DNA of 64,000 bases from Saccharopolyspora aridisoli (GCF_004348445.1 NZ_SMKV01000023.1:21821-85820), one strand, 5' to 3'; positions 50,729 through 60,152 are shown, counted from the stretch's first letter. Made by a program: numbers and translations. Notes: generated by a model not told the origin, from the sequence alone.

Positions 50729-52222
50729 TCAGCTGTTGCTGGGGAACCCGAGGTCGATGCCGCCGTCGCTGGGGTCCGGCCAGCGAGTGGTGATGACCTT
50801 GCCCCGGGTGTAGAAGCGCACGCCGTCGTTGCCGTAGATGTGGTGGTCGCCGAACAACGAGTCCTTCCAGCCGCCGAAGGAGTGGTAGCCCACCGGCACT
50901 GGGATCGGCACGTTGACGCCGACCATGCCGGCTCGCACCTCCAACTGGAAGCGCCGGGCCGCTCCGCCGTCGCGGGTGAAGATGGCGGTGCCGTTGCCCC
51001 ACTGGGAGCGGTTGATCAGCGCCAGCGCCTCCTGGTAGTCCTCCGCGCGCACGACGGCCAGGACCGGCCCGAAGATCTCGTCGGCGTAGACGTCCATCTC
51101 CGGGGTGACCCCGTCGACGAGGCTGACTCCGGTGAAGAACCCGCCCTCGTGGCCTTCGACGACCAGCCCGGTCCCGTCCACGACGACCTCGGCGCCCTGC
51201 TCGCGCGCCCGCGGCACGTAGGAGGCGACCTTGTCGCGGTGCTCGGCGGTGATCAGCGGGCCCATCTCGGAGGCCGGGTCGTCGCCCGGTCCGATGGTCA
51301 GCGCGCGGGCGCGCTCGGCGATCTTGCCGACGAGCTCGTCGCCGATCGGGTCGACCGCCACGACCACCGACACCGCCATGCAGCGCTCACCCGCGCTGCC
51401 GTACGCGGCCGACACCGCCGCGTCGGCGGCCTGGTCGAGGTCTGCGTCGGGGAGCACGAGCATGTGGTTCTTCGCGCCGCCCAGCGCCTGCACCCGCTTG
51501 CCGTGCGCGCCCGCCGTGTCGTGGACGTGCTTGGCGATCGGAGTGGACCCGACGAAGCTGACCGCGTCGACGTCGGGATGCTCCAGCAACCGGTCCACGG
51601 CGGTCTTGTCGCCGTGCACGAGGTTGAGCACGCCGTCGGGAACACCCGCCTCGTGGGCCAGTTCGACCAGCCGCAGCGTCGCCGACGGGTCCTTCTCGCT
51701 GGGCTTGAGCACGAACGTGTTACCGCATGCCAGAGCGACCGGGAACATCCACATCGGAACCATGGCCGGGAAGTTGAACGGGGTGATGCCCGCGACGACG
51801 CCGACCGGCTGGCGGATCGACTCCACGTCCACGCGGGTCGAGACCTGGGTGGAGGTCTCGCCCTTGAGCAGCTGCGGGATGCCGCAGGCCAGCTCGACGA
51901 TCTCCAAGCCGCGCGCGATCTCACCGAGCGCGTCGGAGTGCACCTTGCCGTGCTCGGCGGTGATCAGCTCCGCGATCTCGTCGCGGTGGGCGTTGACCAA
52001 CTCCCGGTAGTTAAACATCACCTGAGTGCGCTTGGACAGTGATGCGGCGCCCCAGGACTCGAACGCCTTGACGGCCGCCGAGACCGCGGTGTCCACTTCA
52101 GACTCCGAAGCGAACGGGACCTCTCCGGTCTCCTCGCCGGTGGCCGGGTTGGTGATCGTGCCGTGGCGGCCGGAGGTGCCGTCGGCGTGCTTTCCATCGA
52201 TGAAGTGCTGAACGGTCTTCAC
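50729..52222 (-). CDS. iolA: CoA-acylating (methyl)malonate-semialdehyde dehydrogenase (IolA/MmsA)
   Basis: 497 residues. TPFNFPAMVPMWMFPVALACGNTFVLKPSEKDPSATL (read in parts) is the IolA/MmsA signature. Further motifs are LGGAKNHMLVLPDADLD and the catalytic Cys in SAGERCMAVSV. The general-base Glu of ordinary ALDHs is absent, as expected for a CoA-acylating enzyme. It converts malonate semialdehyde, the end product of inositol cleavage, to acetyl-CoA and CO2. GTG 52222 follows GAGGAA and lies 9 bases after iolD, as the last gene of the iolC operon. Confidence 0.92.
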   Translation of the reverse strand: MKTVQHFIDGKHADGTSGRHGTITNPATGEETGEVPFASESEVDTAVSAAVKAFESWGAASLSKRTQVMFNYRELVNAHRDEIAELITAEHGKVHSDALGEIARGLEIVELACGIPQLLKGETSTQVSTRVDVESIRQPVGVVAGITPFNFPAMVPMWMFPVALACGNTFVLKPSEKDPSATLRLVELAHEAGVPDGVLNLVHGDKTAVDRLLEHPDVDAVSFVGSTPIAKHVHDTAGAHGKRVQALGGAKNHMLVLPDADLDQAADAAVSAAYGSAGERCMAVSVVVAVDPIGDELVGKIAERARALTIGPGDDPASEMGPLITAEHRDKVASYVPRAREQGAEVVVDGTGLVVEGHEGGFFTGVSLVDGVTPEMDVYADEIFGPVLAVVRAEDYQEALALINRSQWGNGTAIFTRDGGAARRFQLEVRAGMVGVNVPIPVPVGYHSFGGWKDSLFGDHHIYGNDGVRFYTRGKVITTRWPDPSDGGIDLGFPSNS

Positions 52223-52231
52223 TGCTTCCTC

Positions 52232-54094
52232 TCACAGGTGGTATCGGCGCGCTGCTACCTGGTCCTCGTAGCGCTTGCGGGCCTCGCGGGTCGATTCGCG
52301 GGTGGCGGTCTCGGCAACAGGGACGTCCCACCAAGCTTCGGGTGGCAACTGCGCCTTGCCGGAATCGGTTTCGACGTAGACCGCCGTCGGGCGGGGGGAC
52401 TCACGGGCGTCGCGGAGGGCTTGGCGCAGCCCGTCGTTGGTTTCGGCGCGCAGCACGCGCATGCCCAGGCTCGCGGCGTTGGCGGCGAGGTCCACCGGCA
52501 GCGGTTCGCCGGTGAAGGTGCCCTCGTCGGTGCGGTACCGGTAGGCGGTGCCGAAGCGCTCGCCGCCCACCTTCTCCGAGAGGCCACCGATGGAGGCGTA
52601 GCCGTGGTTCTGCACGAGCACCAGGTTGATCTTGATGCCTTCTTGCACGGCGGTGACCAGCTCGGTCGGCATCATCAGGTAGGTGCCGTCGCCCACCAGC
52701 GCGAACACCTCCCGCGTGGGGTCGGCCAGGCGGGCACCGATCGCGGCCGGGATCTCGTATCCCATGCAGGAGTAGCCGTATTCGACGTGGTACTGCTGAG
52801 GGTCCTTCGCGCGCCACAGCTTGTTGAGGTCCTCCGGCAGCGAACCCGCCGCGTTGATGACCACGTCCCGCTCCCCGAGGACCTCGTCGAGAGCCCCGAT
52901 GACCTCGGCCTGGCCCGGGCGTTCGTCACCGGCTCCGCGGGTGACCGAGTCGACGACCTCGGCCCAGCGCTGAGCCCCCGACCTGGCCCGCTGTGCGTGG
53001 TCCTCGGCGACGCGGTGTCCGGACAGGGCCTGCGAGAACTGCCGCAAGGTGGTGCGCGCATCGCCGATGACCGGGCTGGCGGCCTGCTTGTGCGCGTCGA
53101 TCGAGGTGATGTTGACGTTGACGAACCGCACGTCCCGGTTCGCGAACAACGTGCGGGAGGCCGTGGTGAAGTCCGAGTAGCGGGTGCCGACACCGATGAT
53201 CAGGTCGGCCTCGCGGGCGAGGTCGTCGGACACCTCGGTGCCGGTGTGCCCGATCGAGCCCATCGCGCACGGGTGGTCGTGGCGCAGCGAACCGCGCCCT
53301 GCCTGCGTCTCCGCCACCGGGATGCCGGTGCGCTCGGCGAGCTCGGACAGTGCCCGCTCGGCGCCGCTGTGGTGCACTCCCCCACCGGCGATGATCAGCG
53401 GTCGGCGCGCGCCCCGGATCGCCTCGACGGCGTCCGACACCGACTCCGGGTCGGCGACCGGGCGATGCACCCTCCACACCCGCTCGGCGAAGAACTCCTC
53501 CGGCCAGTCGAACGCCTCGGCCTGCACGTCCTGCGGCAGCGCCAGGGTCACCGCACCGGTTTCCACCGGGTCGGTGAGCACCCGCATCGCCTCCAGCGCG
53601 GAGGGCATCAGCGCCTCGGGCCGCCAGATGCGGTCGAAGTAGCGCGACACCGGACGCAGGCAGTCGTTGACCGAGACATCGCGCGCGTGCGGTACTTCCA
53701 ACTGTTGCAGCACCGGATCGGCCGGGCGGGTGGCGAAGACGTCGCCGGGCAGCAGCAGCACCGGCAGGTGGTTGATGGTCGCCAGCGCAGCACCGGTGAC
53801 CAAGTTCGTCGCGCCCGGACCGATCGAGGTCGTGACCGCGTAGGTCGACATCCGGTTGCGCTGCCGGGCGAAACCGACGGCCGCGTGCACCATCGACTGC
53901 TCGTTGCGCCCCTGCAAGTAGGGCATCCGGTCGCCGGATTCCAGCAACGCCTGGCCGATTCCGGCGACGTTGCCGTGCCCGAAGATTCCCCAGCAGCCCT
54001 CGACCAACCGCTGCCGCGCGCCGTCGCGCTCGGTGTGCTGGTTGGCCAGGAACAGCACCAGCGCCTGCGCGACGGTGAGCCTGCGCATCGTCAT
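52232..54094 (-). CDS. iolD: 3D-trihydroxycyclohexane-1,2-dione hydrolase (IolD)
   Basis: 620 residues, a thiamine-diphosphate enzyme. RRLTVAQALVLFLANQHTERDG, then CWGIFGHGNVAGIGQAL and YLQGRNEQSMVHAAVGFARQ with the catalytic Glu (NEQ), and the ThDP motif GDGTYLMMPTELVTAVQEGIKINLVLVQN (read in parts). IolD hydrolytically opens the trihydroxycyclohexanedione ring to 5-deoxy-glucuronate. ATG 54094 overlaps the iolB stop (ATGA). The open frame to 54826 is antisense noise. Confidence 0.93.
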   Translation of the reverse strand: MTMRRLTVAQALVLFLANQHTERDGARQRLVEGCWGIFGHGNVAGIGQALLESGDRMPYLQGRNEQSMVHAAVGFARQRNRMSTYAVTTSIGPGATNLVTGAALATINHLPVLLLPGDVFATRPADPVLQQLEVPHARDVSVNDCLRPVSRYFDRIWRPEALMPSALEAMRVLTDPVETGAVTLALPQDVQAEAFDWPEEFFAERVWRVHRPVADPESVSDAVEAIRGARRPLIIAGGGVHHSGAERALSELAERTGIPVAETQAGRGSLRHDHPCAMGSIGHTGTEVSDDLAREADLIIGVGTRYSDFTTASRTLFANRDVRFVNVNITSIDAHKQAASPVIGDARTTLRQFSQALSGHRVAEDHAQRARSGAQRWAEVVDSVTRGAGDERPGQAEVIGALDEVLGERDVVINAAGSLPEDLNKLWRAKDPQQYHVEYGYSCMGYEIPAAIGARLADPTREVFALVGDGTYLMMPTELVTAVQEGIKINLVLVQNHGYASIGGLSEKVGGERFGTAYRYRTDEGTFTGEPLPVDLAANAASLGMRVLRAETNDGLRQALRDARESPRPTAVYVETDSGKAQLPPEAWWDVPVAETATRESTREARKRYEDQVAARRYHL

Positions 54095-54984
54095 CGTCCC
54101 TCCACTTCGGACGGATCCTGGTAGAACGGCAGCCGGGCGTCGACCGGCTGGTCCTCCCAGGTGCCGCGCACCCACGCGTGCGCGGGGTCGTCGCAGATCA
54201 GCCAGGCGCGATCCGGCGAGGGACCGGCCATGACGTTGAGGTAGTACATGTCGTAACCGGGCACCGCCATCGACGGGCCGTGCCAGCCGTCCGGGATCAG
54301 CACCACGTCCCCGCTGCGCACCTCGGCGAGCACGTCCGTGGCGCTGTGCGCGCCAGACGGGTAGACGCGCTGGTAGCCGACGCCGGGAGTGCCGTGGGAG
54401 TCGGCGATCTCGAAGTAGTAGATCTCCTCCAGCCTCGACTCGCCGTCGCGGTCCTCGTCGTGCTTGTGCGGCGGGAACGACGACCAGTTGCCCGCCGGGG
54501 TCAGCACCTCCACCGCGATCAGCCGGTCCGCCTCGAAGACGTGCGCCGCGCCGAAGTTGTTGACCTGGCGGCTGGCCTGCCCGGCACCCCGCAACTCCAC
54601 GGGGACGTCGGAGGCCGGACCGTAGCGCGCGGGCAGCCGGTTCTCGCAGCGCGCGCCGGTCAGCGCGAACCGCCCGCCGGTGCTGCTGGTGACCCGCGCC
54701 GAAGCGTCCCTGGGAACGTAGGCGAAGTCGGTGACCCCGTCGAACACGCTCGCCCGCCCGGCCAGCTCGAACGTCTCGCCGTCGCAGGACACAGCGCAGG
54801 AACCGCTGAGCGGCAGCACGATCCACTCGCTGTCCCCGGTGTCGAACGCGCGCGACTCACCGGCCGACAGCTCCAGCACCCGCAGCGAGCAATAGCCCCA
54901 GCCCGCCGTTGCCGGGTCGACGAAGGCGCGGTAGCCGTCGTGCTCCGACCCCCCGTCGGGGAGGTGAAGACCATTGCTCCTCAA
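54091..54984 (-). CDS. iolB: 5-Deoxy-glucuronate isomerase (IolB)
   Basis: A 297-residue bicupin. WSSFPPHKHDEDRDGESRLEEIYYFEI (read in parts) supplies the metal ligands (His, His, Glu) of the C-terminal cupin. QRVYPSGAHSATDVLAEVRSGDVVLIPDGWHGPSMAVPGYDMYYLNVMAG (read in parts) provides the distal His. It converts 5-deoxy-glucuronate to 5-deoxy-2-keto-gluconate. TTG 54984 overlaps the stop of the upstream barrel gene (TTGA) with AGGAGG 9 bases ahead. Confidence 0.92.
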   Translation of the reverse strand: MRSNGLHLPDGGSEHDGYRAFVDPATAGWGYCSLRVLELSAGESRAFDTGDSEWIVLPLSGSCAVSCDGETFELAGRASVFDGVTDFAYVPRDASARVTSSTGGRFALTGARCENRLPARYGPASDVPVELRGAGQASRQVNNFGAAHVFEADRLIAVEVLTPAGNWSSFPPHKHDEDRDGESRLEEIYYFEIADSHGTPGVGYQRVYPSGAHSATDVLAEVRSGDVVLIPDGWHGPSMAVPGYDMYYLNVMAGPSPDRAWLICDDPAHAWVRGTWEDQPVDARLPFYQDPSEVEGR

Positions 54985-55907
54985 CGCTCGTTCCCCTCCT
55001 GCAGCAGGGCGGCCGCGGCGTCGACCGCGCCCGCGACGTCGTCGTCGTGCGGGTACAGCAGGCTCCTGCCCACCACCAGACCGCGCACGTTGGGCAGTTG
55101 CAGCGCCTTGTGCCACCGCTCCTGGGTGGCCGCCGGGTCGTCGGGCACCTCACCACCCAGCAGCACCGTCGGCAGCGTGGTGGCCTCCAGCGCCCGGCCG
55201 ATCTGGTCGAGCTCGTCGACCACGGGCACCTTCAGCCAGGTGTAGGCCGAGGTGCCGCCCAGCCCGGAGGCGATCGCGATCGACCGCGCCACCGCCTCGG
55301 CCGAGATGTCGTTGCGCACCTTGCCCTCCACCCGCCGGGACAGGAAGGGCTCGACCATCGCGATCAGCCCGCGCTCGGCGAGCTCGTTGATGGCGTTGGC
55401 CGCGCCCTGCATGGTGTTCAGCGATCCGAGGTCATCGAGGTCCAGCCGCAGCAGCAGCTTCCCGGCGTCGAAGCGCATCCGGTGCAGGTCCTCGGCGCGG
55501 TGGCCGGTGAAGCGGTCGTCGAGCTCGAACGACGAGCCCGCCAGACCGCCTCGGTTCATCGAACCGATGACGACCTTGTTCTCGAGCGCCCCGAGCAGCA
55601 GCAGGTCCTCCAGCACGTCGGCGGTGCCCAGCACCCCGTCCACGCCCGGACGTTGCAGCGCGGTGCACAGCCGGTCCAGCAGGTCCGCGCGGTTGACCAT
55701 CGCCAGCGGATTCCCGCCCGCCGCCAGCGCACCGCGCGCTGGGTGGTCGGCGGCAACGATCATCATGCGGCCCGACTCGCCCAGCAGCGGCCGCCTCGCG
55801 CGCAGCGCGGCGGCCTCGGCGATGGCCTCGGGACGCGTCGCGCGCGCTTCGATCAGTTCGGTGATGCTCAACGGTGACACCCGGATCTCACTTTCCGCCG
55901 CACTCAT
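54981..55907 (-). CDS. Cgl0159-type (beta/alpha)8 protein, probable DKGP aldolase
   Basis: 308 residues. GRMMIVAADHPARGALAAGG opens a class I aldolase-like barrel, then LLLRLDLDDLGSLNTM, GLIAMVEPFLSR, SGLGGTSAYTWLKVPVVDEL (Lys as possible Schiff base) and VLLGGEVPDDP. This family (Cgl0159) occurs in corynebacterial iol clusters. No canonical class II IolJ is present, so this protein is the best candidate for splitting 5-dehydro-2-deoxygluconate-6-phosphate into DHAP and malonate semialdehyde. It overlaps iolC (ATGA) and iolB (TTGA). Confidence 0.82.
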   Translation of the reverse strand: MSAAESEIRVSPLSITELIEARATRPEAIAEAAALRARRPLLGESGRMMIVAADHPARGALAAGGNPLAMVNRADLLDRLCTALQRPGVDGVLGTADVLEDLLLLGALENKVVIGSMNRGGLAGSSFELDDRFTGHRAEDLHRMRFDAGKLLLRLDLDDLGSLNTMQGAANAINELAERGLIAMVEPFLSRRVEGKVRNDISAEAVARSIAIASGLGGTSAYTWLKVPVVDELDQIGRALEATTLPTVLLGGEVPDDPAATQERWHKALQLPNVRGLVVGRSLLYPHDDDVAGAVDAAAALLQEGNER

Positions 55908-56863
55908 GCGCTCAGCGCCGATTCCTTGGACAGCGCTTCCTCGACCTCGTGCGCGTAGGGCATGGCCGAGGAGCACGCGAGACGGCCGGCGACCAGCGCT
56001 CCGGCCGCGTTCGCGAAGCGCATGGTCCGCTCCAGCGGCCAGTCCTGCAGCAGCCCGTGGCAGAGCGCGCCGCCGAAGGCGTCGCCGGCTCCCAGGCCGT
56101 TGACGACCTCGACCGGGACCGGTGCCGCCACCGTCCTCTCCTCGCGCGTGCGCGCGAGGACCCCGTTCGGGCCCTGCTTGACCACGGCCAGCTCCACCCC
56201 GAGCTCCAGCAGCCGTTCGGCGGCCTCCTCCGGTTCGCGGGAGCCGACGGCGGTCTCGACCTCGTCGAGGTTGCCGACCGCGACCGTGACGTGCGCGAGC
56301 GCTTCCCGGTACCAGCGACCGGCTTCGCCCTTGTCGTTCCAGAACATCGGCCGCCAGTCCAGGTCGAAGACCGTGGTGCCGCGCTTGGCCCGGTGGCGCA
56401 GCGCCGCGAGCGTCGCCGAGCGGCTGGGCTCCTCGGCCAGACCGGTGCCGGTCATCCAGAAGATGCGGGCGTCAGCGATGGCCTGCATGTCCAGCTCGTC
56501 GTCGTGGATTTCCAGGTCAGGGGCTTTGGGCAGGCGGTAGAAGTACAGCGGGAAGTCGTCCGGCGGGAACAGCTCGCAGAAGGTGACCGGGGTCGGGTAC
56601 TGCTCGACGGAGCTCACCCACCGGTCGTCGACGTCGAAGCCGCGCAGCGCCTGGTGGACGTACTCGCCGAACGGATCGGCCCCGGTCCGGCTGATGACCG
56701 CGCTGCGGTGGCCGAGGCGTGCCGCGGCCACCGCCACGTTGGTCGCGGTGCCGCCGAGGTACTTGCCGAACGACTCCACCTGCGGCAGCGGAACACCGGT
56801 CTGCAGCGGGTAGATGTCGACCCCGATCCGGCCCATCGTGATCACATCGAACCGATCGCTCAT
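55904..56863 (-). CDS. iolC: 5-Dehydro-2-deoxygluconokinase (IolC)
   Basis: A 319-residue PfkB-family kinase. FDVITMGRIGVDIYPLQTG is the IolC opening, GGTATNVAVAAARLG the first PfkB motif, and VNGLGAGDAFGGALCHGLL the second with the catalytic Asp. It phosphorylates 5-deoxy-2-keto-gluconate at O6. It is the first gene of the leftward operon; the ATG follows GGAGGG. The promoter and a GntR-type palindrome lie upstream in the 144-base gap to gntR. Confidence 0.92.
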   Translation of the reverse strand: MSDRFDVITMGRIGVDIYPLQTGVPLPQVESFGKYLGGTATNVAVAAARLGHRSAVISRTGADPFGEYVHQALRGFDVDDRWVSSVEQYPTPVTFCELFPPDDFPLYFYRLPKAPDLEIHDDELDMQAIADARIFWMTGTGLAEEPSRSATLAALRHRAKRGTTVFDLDWRPMFWNDKGEAGRWYREALAHVTVAVGNLDEVETAVGSREPEEAAERLLELGVELAVVKQGPNGVLARTREERTVAAPVPVEVVNGLGAGDAFGGALCHGLLQDWPLERTMRFANAAGALVAGRLACSSAMPYAHEVEEALSKESALSA

Positions 56864-56921
56864 CGCAGAAGCCCTCCATCAGGACGCGGCCACTCGCGGC
56901 GGCCGGAGCACGGACGTCCCT

Positions 56922-56950
56922 TGTCTACGTGTGCGCCACGACGCTGTCAA
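56922..56950 (-). promoter_or_regulatory. Promoter of the iolC operon
   Basis: On the minus strand TTGACA (56945-56950) and TAGACA (56922-56927) with a 17-base spacer, 59 bases before the iolC ATG. Confidence 0.65.
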
Positions 56951-56956
56951 GACTTT

Positions 56957-56972
56957 GTCCGTACATATGGAC
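56957..56972. promoter_or_regulatory. GTCC-N8-GGAC palindrome, probable GntR operator
   Basis: GTCCGTACATATGGAC is an imperfect palindrome immediately upstream of the iolC -35 and near the expected gntR promoter. A GntR-HutC protein bound here could regulate both directions. Confidence 0.6.
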
Positions 56973-57007
56973 TTATTTACGTCGTGTGTTCTTGCTATCG
57001 TGTCGGT

Positions 57008-57787
57008 GTGACCGCCGTGCGACACCGACCTCAGGAACCGAGGTGGGATCCAGCCAGGCAGATCTCGGTCGACCACCGCAGCCCCGTCCCGCTGTACTTC
57101 CAGGTGGCGAGCCAGATCGAGGAGGCCATCACCTCCGGAGCGCTGCCCGTCGGCGCGCGCCTCGACAACGAGATCGAGCTGGCGGGCAACCTCGGGCTGT
57201 CCCGACCCACCATCCGGCAGGCGATCGGCTCGCTGGTCGACAAGGGACTCGTGGTGCGCAAGCGCGGTGCGGGCACGCAAGTCGTGTTCAACCACGTCAA
57301 GCGCTCGCTGGAGCTGAGCAGCCTGCACGACGACCTCAGCGGCATCGACCAGCAGCCCTCGACCCGCGTGCTGGTCAACGAGATCTGCCATCCGCCCGAG
57401 GAGGCCGCCCGCGCGCTCGGACTGTCCGAACAGGACGAAGTCCTGCACCTGGAGCGAGTCCGCAGCGCGCGCGGCGAGCCGATCGCCCGGATGCGCAACT
57501 ACCTCCCGGCCGCGCTGATCAAGCCCAGCGACGAGGACCTGGCAGAACGCGGCCTCTACCAGCTCCTGCGCGCCGCGGGCGTCCAGCTGCACGCCGCCCA
57601 GCAGACCATCGGCGCCCGCACCGCCACCGACGAGGAAGCCGACCTGCTCGACGAGCCGCCGGGAGCCGCCCTGCTGACCGCGCAGCGCATCACCCACGAC
57701 CACACCGGCACCATCGTCGAGTACGGCACGCACGTCTACCGCGCCTCCCGCTACACCTTCGACCTCACCCTCCGCGGCAACACCTGA
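57008..57787 (+). CDS. GntR-family (HutC subfamily) regulator of the iolC operon
   Basis: 259 residues. The winged HTH is VPLYFQVASQIEEAITSGALPVGARLDNEIELAGNLGLSRPTIRQAIGSLVDKGLVVRKRGAGTQV (read in parts). The C-terminal UTRA domain includes VLHLERVRSARGEPIARMRNYLP and YGTHVYRASRYTFDLTL. GTG 57008 is immediately upstream of the conserved region. Divergent from iolC with a palindrome between, so it probably controls iolC-iolA, while the LacI controls iolE-iolG. Confidence 0.88.
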   Translation: MTAVRHRPQEPRWDPARQISVDHRSPVPLYFQVASQIEEAITSGALPVGARLDNEIELAGNLGLSRPTIRQAIGSLVDKGLVVRKRGAGTQVVFNHVKRSLELSSLHDDLSGIDQQPSTRVLVNEICHPPEEAARALGLSEQDEVLHLERVRSARGEPIARMRNYLPAALIKPSDEDLAERGLYQLLRAAGVQLHAAQQTIGARTATDEEADLLDEPPGAALLTAQRITHDHTGTIVEYGTHVYRASRYTFDLTLRGNT

Positions 57788-57871
57788 CCCGCGAGACCTG
57801 CCAGCGCTGCGAACGCACTAACGTGCTGGGCGTGATGAACGCTCGCCGAAGCCGTGATTCGTGAGGTTGCC

Positions 57872-58525
57872 GTGACCGAAGTACCCCAGGGGGAACCGCG
57901 CGTTCCGCTGCGCGATCAGGTCCACGACGAGTTGCAGGCTCGGATCAGCGACGGGCGGCTGCGTCCCGGAGACCGGATCTTCGAGCAGGAACTGGCCATC
58001 GAGTTCGGCATCTCCCGCGTTCCGGTGCGGGAGGCGATCCGGATGCTGCAGAGCGCGGGCATGGTCGAGGTGCGGCCGCGCCGGCGCGGCGTTTTCGTCC
58101 GCAGCCTCGACCGGCAGCAGCTCGAAGAGCTCTTCGACGTGCGCGAAGCGCTCGAAGCGCTGGCCGCGCGGCTCGCCGCCGAACGCAGCGACTCCGCCGA
58201 CGTGCAACGGCTGGGAGAGCTGGCCACCCGCGCCCGCGAGGCGCTGGACTCCTTCGACACCGACGCGATGTCGGAGGCCAACACGGAGTTCCACGACAAG
58301 CTGGTGGCGGTCTCCCGCAACGAGCTGCTGGCATCGATGCTCGAACCGCTGCACGGCCGACTGGCCGCCCTGTTCCGGCTGAACCTGGAGCCGGAGCGGG
58401 TCTGCGCCGAGCACGCGGAGCTCTACGCCGCCATTGCCGCCGGTGACGCCGAGCGGGCGTCGGAGATCGCCCGCGAGCACGTGCGCGCGAGCCGCGCGAT
58501 GGTGCTGGAGCGCATGGTGCGCTGA
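57872..58525 (+). CDS. GntR-family (FadR/FCD) regulator of the ureide genes
   Basis: 217 residues. HTH: VPLRDQVHDELQARISDGRL, PGDRIFEQELAIEFGISRVPVREAIRMLQSAGMVEVRPRRRGVFV (read in parts). The C-terminal FCD domain has LFDVREALEALAARLAAE, the metal-ligand FHDKLVAVSRNELL, and LNLEPERVCAEHAELYAAI with His. GTG 57872 has GAGG 5 bases upstream; a GTG at 57854 is possible. It precedes allantoinase, and three GTATAC palindromes in the ureide promoters fit a FadR-type site. Confidence 0.88.
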   Translation: MTEVPQGEPRVPLRDQVHDELQARISDGRLRPGDRIFEQELAIEFGISRVPVREAIRMLQSAGMVEVRPRRRGVFVRSLDRQQLEELFDVREALEALAARLAAERSDSADVQRLGELATRAREALDSFDTDAMSEANTEFHDKLVAVSRNELLASMLEPLHGRLAALFRLNLEPERVCAEHAELYAAIAAGDAERASEIAREHVRASRAMVLERMVR

Positions 58526-58574
58526 ATCCGCGCTGACCTCTCTTGACTGGCGGAACCAGCTGGCCATAGTTTAC

Positions 58575-58607
58575 GTATACGTACAAATATACTTTCGTAT
58601 CGCGAAA
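58575..58607. promoter_or_regulatory. Ureide operator at allantoinase (GTATAC and TATACTTTCGTATCGCG)
   Basis: ACGTATACGT (GTATAC at 58575-58580) and TATACTTTCGTATCGCGAAA (58588-58607) lie in an A/T-rich island 40-70 bases before the allantoinase start. The second block recurs, reverse-oriented and with one change and one extra G, upstream of the permease at 62436-62456. Confidence 0.7.
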
Positions 58608-58646
58608 CTCGATCCCTCGTGATCGATGTTCGAGGGAGGTGCCGCG

Positions 58647-60011
58647 TTGGTCCGCTCAACAACGCCGTTCGACCTGGTCTTCCGGGCGCAGCGACTCATC
58701 GGGCCGCAAGGGGGGACGTCCGGCAGCGTCGGCATCCGGGACGGCCGCATCGCGGCCGTCGAACCGCTCGACGCCGAGCTCCAAGCCACCCGGATCGTCG
58801 AGCTCGCCGACGACGAGGTGCTGCTTCCCGGGCTCGTAGACACCCACGTGCACGTCAACGACCCCGGCCGCACCGAGTGGGAGGGCTTCGAGACCGCCAC
58901 CCGCGCGGCCGCCGCCGGCGGGGTCACCACCATCGTCGACATGCCGCTCAACAGCCTCCCACCGACGGTCGACACCGACGCGCTGGAAATCAAGCGCAAG
59001 ACCGCGCGCGACAAGGCCCACGTCGACATCGGCTTCTGGGGCGGCGCGATCCCCGGCAAGCTCGACGAACTGCGCGGCCTGCACGAGGCCGGCGTGTTCG
59101 GCTTCAAGTGCTTCCTGCTGCACTCCGGCGTCGACGAGTTCCCGCCGCTGGACTCCGCCCAGCTCGACACCGCGTTGCGCGAGCTGGCCGGTTTCGACGC
59201 GATGATGATCGTGCACGCCGAGGACTCCGACGCGATCGACGAGGCTCCGACCCCGCACGGCGAGGACTACGGCGACTTCCTCGCCTCCCGCCCCAAGGGC
59301 GCGGAGAACGTCGCGATCGCCCAGGTCATCGAGCTGGCCCGGCGCATCGGAGCCCGCGTGCACATCCTGCACCTGGCCTCGTCGGACGCCTTGCCGCTGA
59401 TCGCCTCCGCCCGCGCCGAGGGAGTGCGGGTGACCGTCGAGACCTGCCCGCACTACCTGAGCTTCACCGCCGAGGAAATCCCCGACGGCGCCACCCAGTT
59501 CAAGTGCTGCCCGCCCATCCGCGAGGCCGCCAACCGCGAACTGCTGTGGAAGGCCCTCGCCGACGGCACCATCGACTGCATCGTCAGCGACCACTCCCCC
59601 TGCACGCCGGATCTCAAGCGCTTCGACACCGGCGACTTCGGTGTCGCGTGGGGCGGGGTCTCCAGCCTGCAGCTGGGCCTGTCGGCCATCTGGACCCAGG
59701 CGCGCCAGCGCGGGTACGACCTGTCCGACGTGGTGACCTGGATGGCGCGCAAGCCGGCCGAGCTCGCCGGGATGCGCAGCAAGGGCTCGATCGCCGTGGG
59801 CAACGACGCCGACCTGTGCGTGTTCGCGCCGGACGACGCGTTCGTCGTCGACGTCGCCAAGCTCGAGCACCGCAACCCGGTTTCCGCCTACCACGGCCGC
59901 CCGCTGGCCGGGGTCGTGCGCGAAACCTGGTTGCGCGGAACCCAGATCGCCGGTGACGGCGCGGACACCTCGCAGCTGCACGGGAAGCTGCTCACCCGCG
60001 GCGAGGTCTGA
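58647..60011 (+). CDS. allB: Allantoinase
   Basis: A 454-residue amidohydrolase. Metal site: [17 protein letters not shown] (His67, His69), [17 protein letters not shown] (carboxylated Lys), IVHAEDSD (His), [12 protein letters not shown] (His) and IVSDHSPC (Asp). The dihydropyrimidinase/allantoinase family opening is [15 protein letters not shown]. It hydrolyses allantoin to allantoate. TTG 58647 has GAGGGAGG 7 bases upstream and is preferred to the ATG at 58626. It is preceded by the FCD-GntR gene and followed by a strong convergent terminator. Confidence 0.9.
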   Translation: MVRSTTPFDLVFRAQRLIGPQGGTSGSVGIRDGRIAAVEPLDAELQATRIVELADDEVLLPGLVDTHVHVNDPGRTEWEGFETATRAAAAGGVTTIVDMPLNSLPPTVDTDALEIKRKTARDKAHVDIGFWGGAIPGKLDELRGLHEAGVFGFKCFLLHSGVDEFPPLDSAQLDTALRELAGFDAMMIVHAEDSDAIDEAPTPHGEDYGDFLASRPKGAENVAIAQVIELARRIGARVHILHLASSDALPLIASARAEGVRVTVETCPHYLSFTAEEIPDGATQFKCCPPIREAANRELLWKALADGTIDCIVSDHSPCTPDLKRFDTGDFGVAWGGVSSLQLGLSAIWTQARQRGYDLSDVVTWMARKPAELAGMRSKGSIAVGNDADLCVFAPDDAFVVDVAKLEHRNPVSAYHGRPLAGVVRETWLRGTQIAGDGADTSQLHGKLLTRGEV

Positions 60012-60021
60012 GCCGCTAGCA

Positions 60022-60082
60022 GTTCTGGTTCGAACCGACCCCGGCACGAGCGACATCGATCCCGGGCGGTTCGGACCAGAAC
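60022..60082. repeat. 15-bp inverted repeat after allantoinase
   Basis: GTTCTGGTTCGAACC (60022-60036) and GGTTCGGACCAGAAC (60068-60082) pair with one mismatch across a 31-base loop. It could form an extended hairpin just before the main terminator. Confidence 0.6.
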
Positions 60083-60099
60083 CAACCCAACGCAAAGAC

Positions 60100-60134
60100 A
60101 GGAGCCGGGCCGCCACATCGGGGGCCCGGCTCCT
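60100..60134. terminator. Bidirectional terminator between allantoinase and racemase
   Basis: A 12-bp perfect stem (60100-60111 with 60123-60134) around an 11-base loop between convergent genes. Confidence 0.85.
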
Positions 60135-60152
60135 CCACGTGGTGTCACGCCA

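Noticed and set aside
53970..54233. Overlapping small frames at the iolB-iolD junction
   Set aside because: The ATGA-coupled iolB and iolD frames explain the region.
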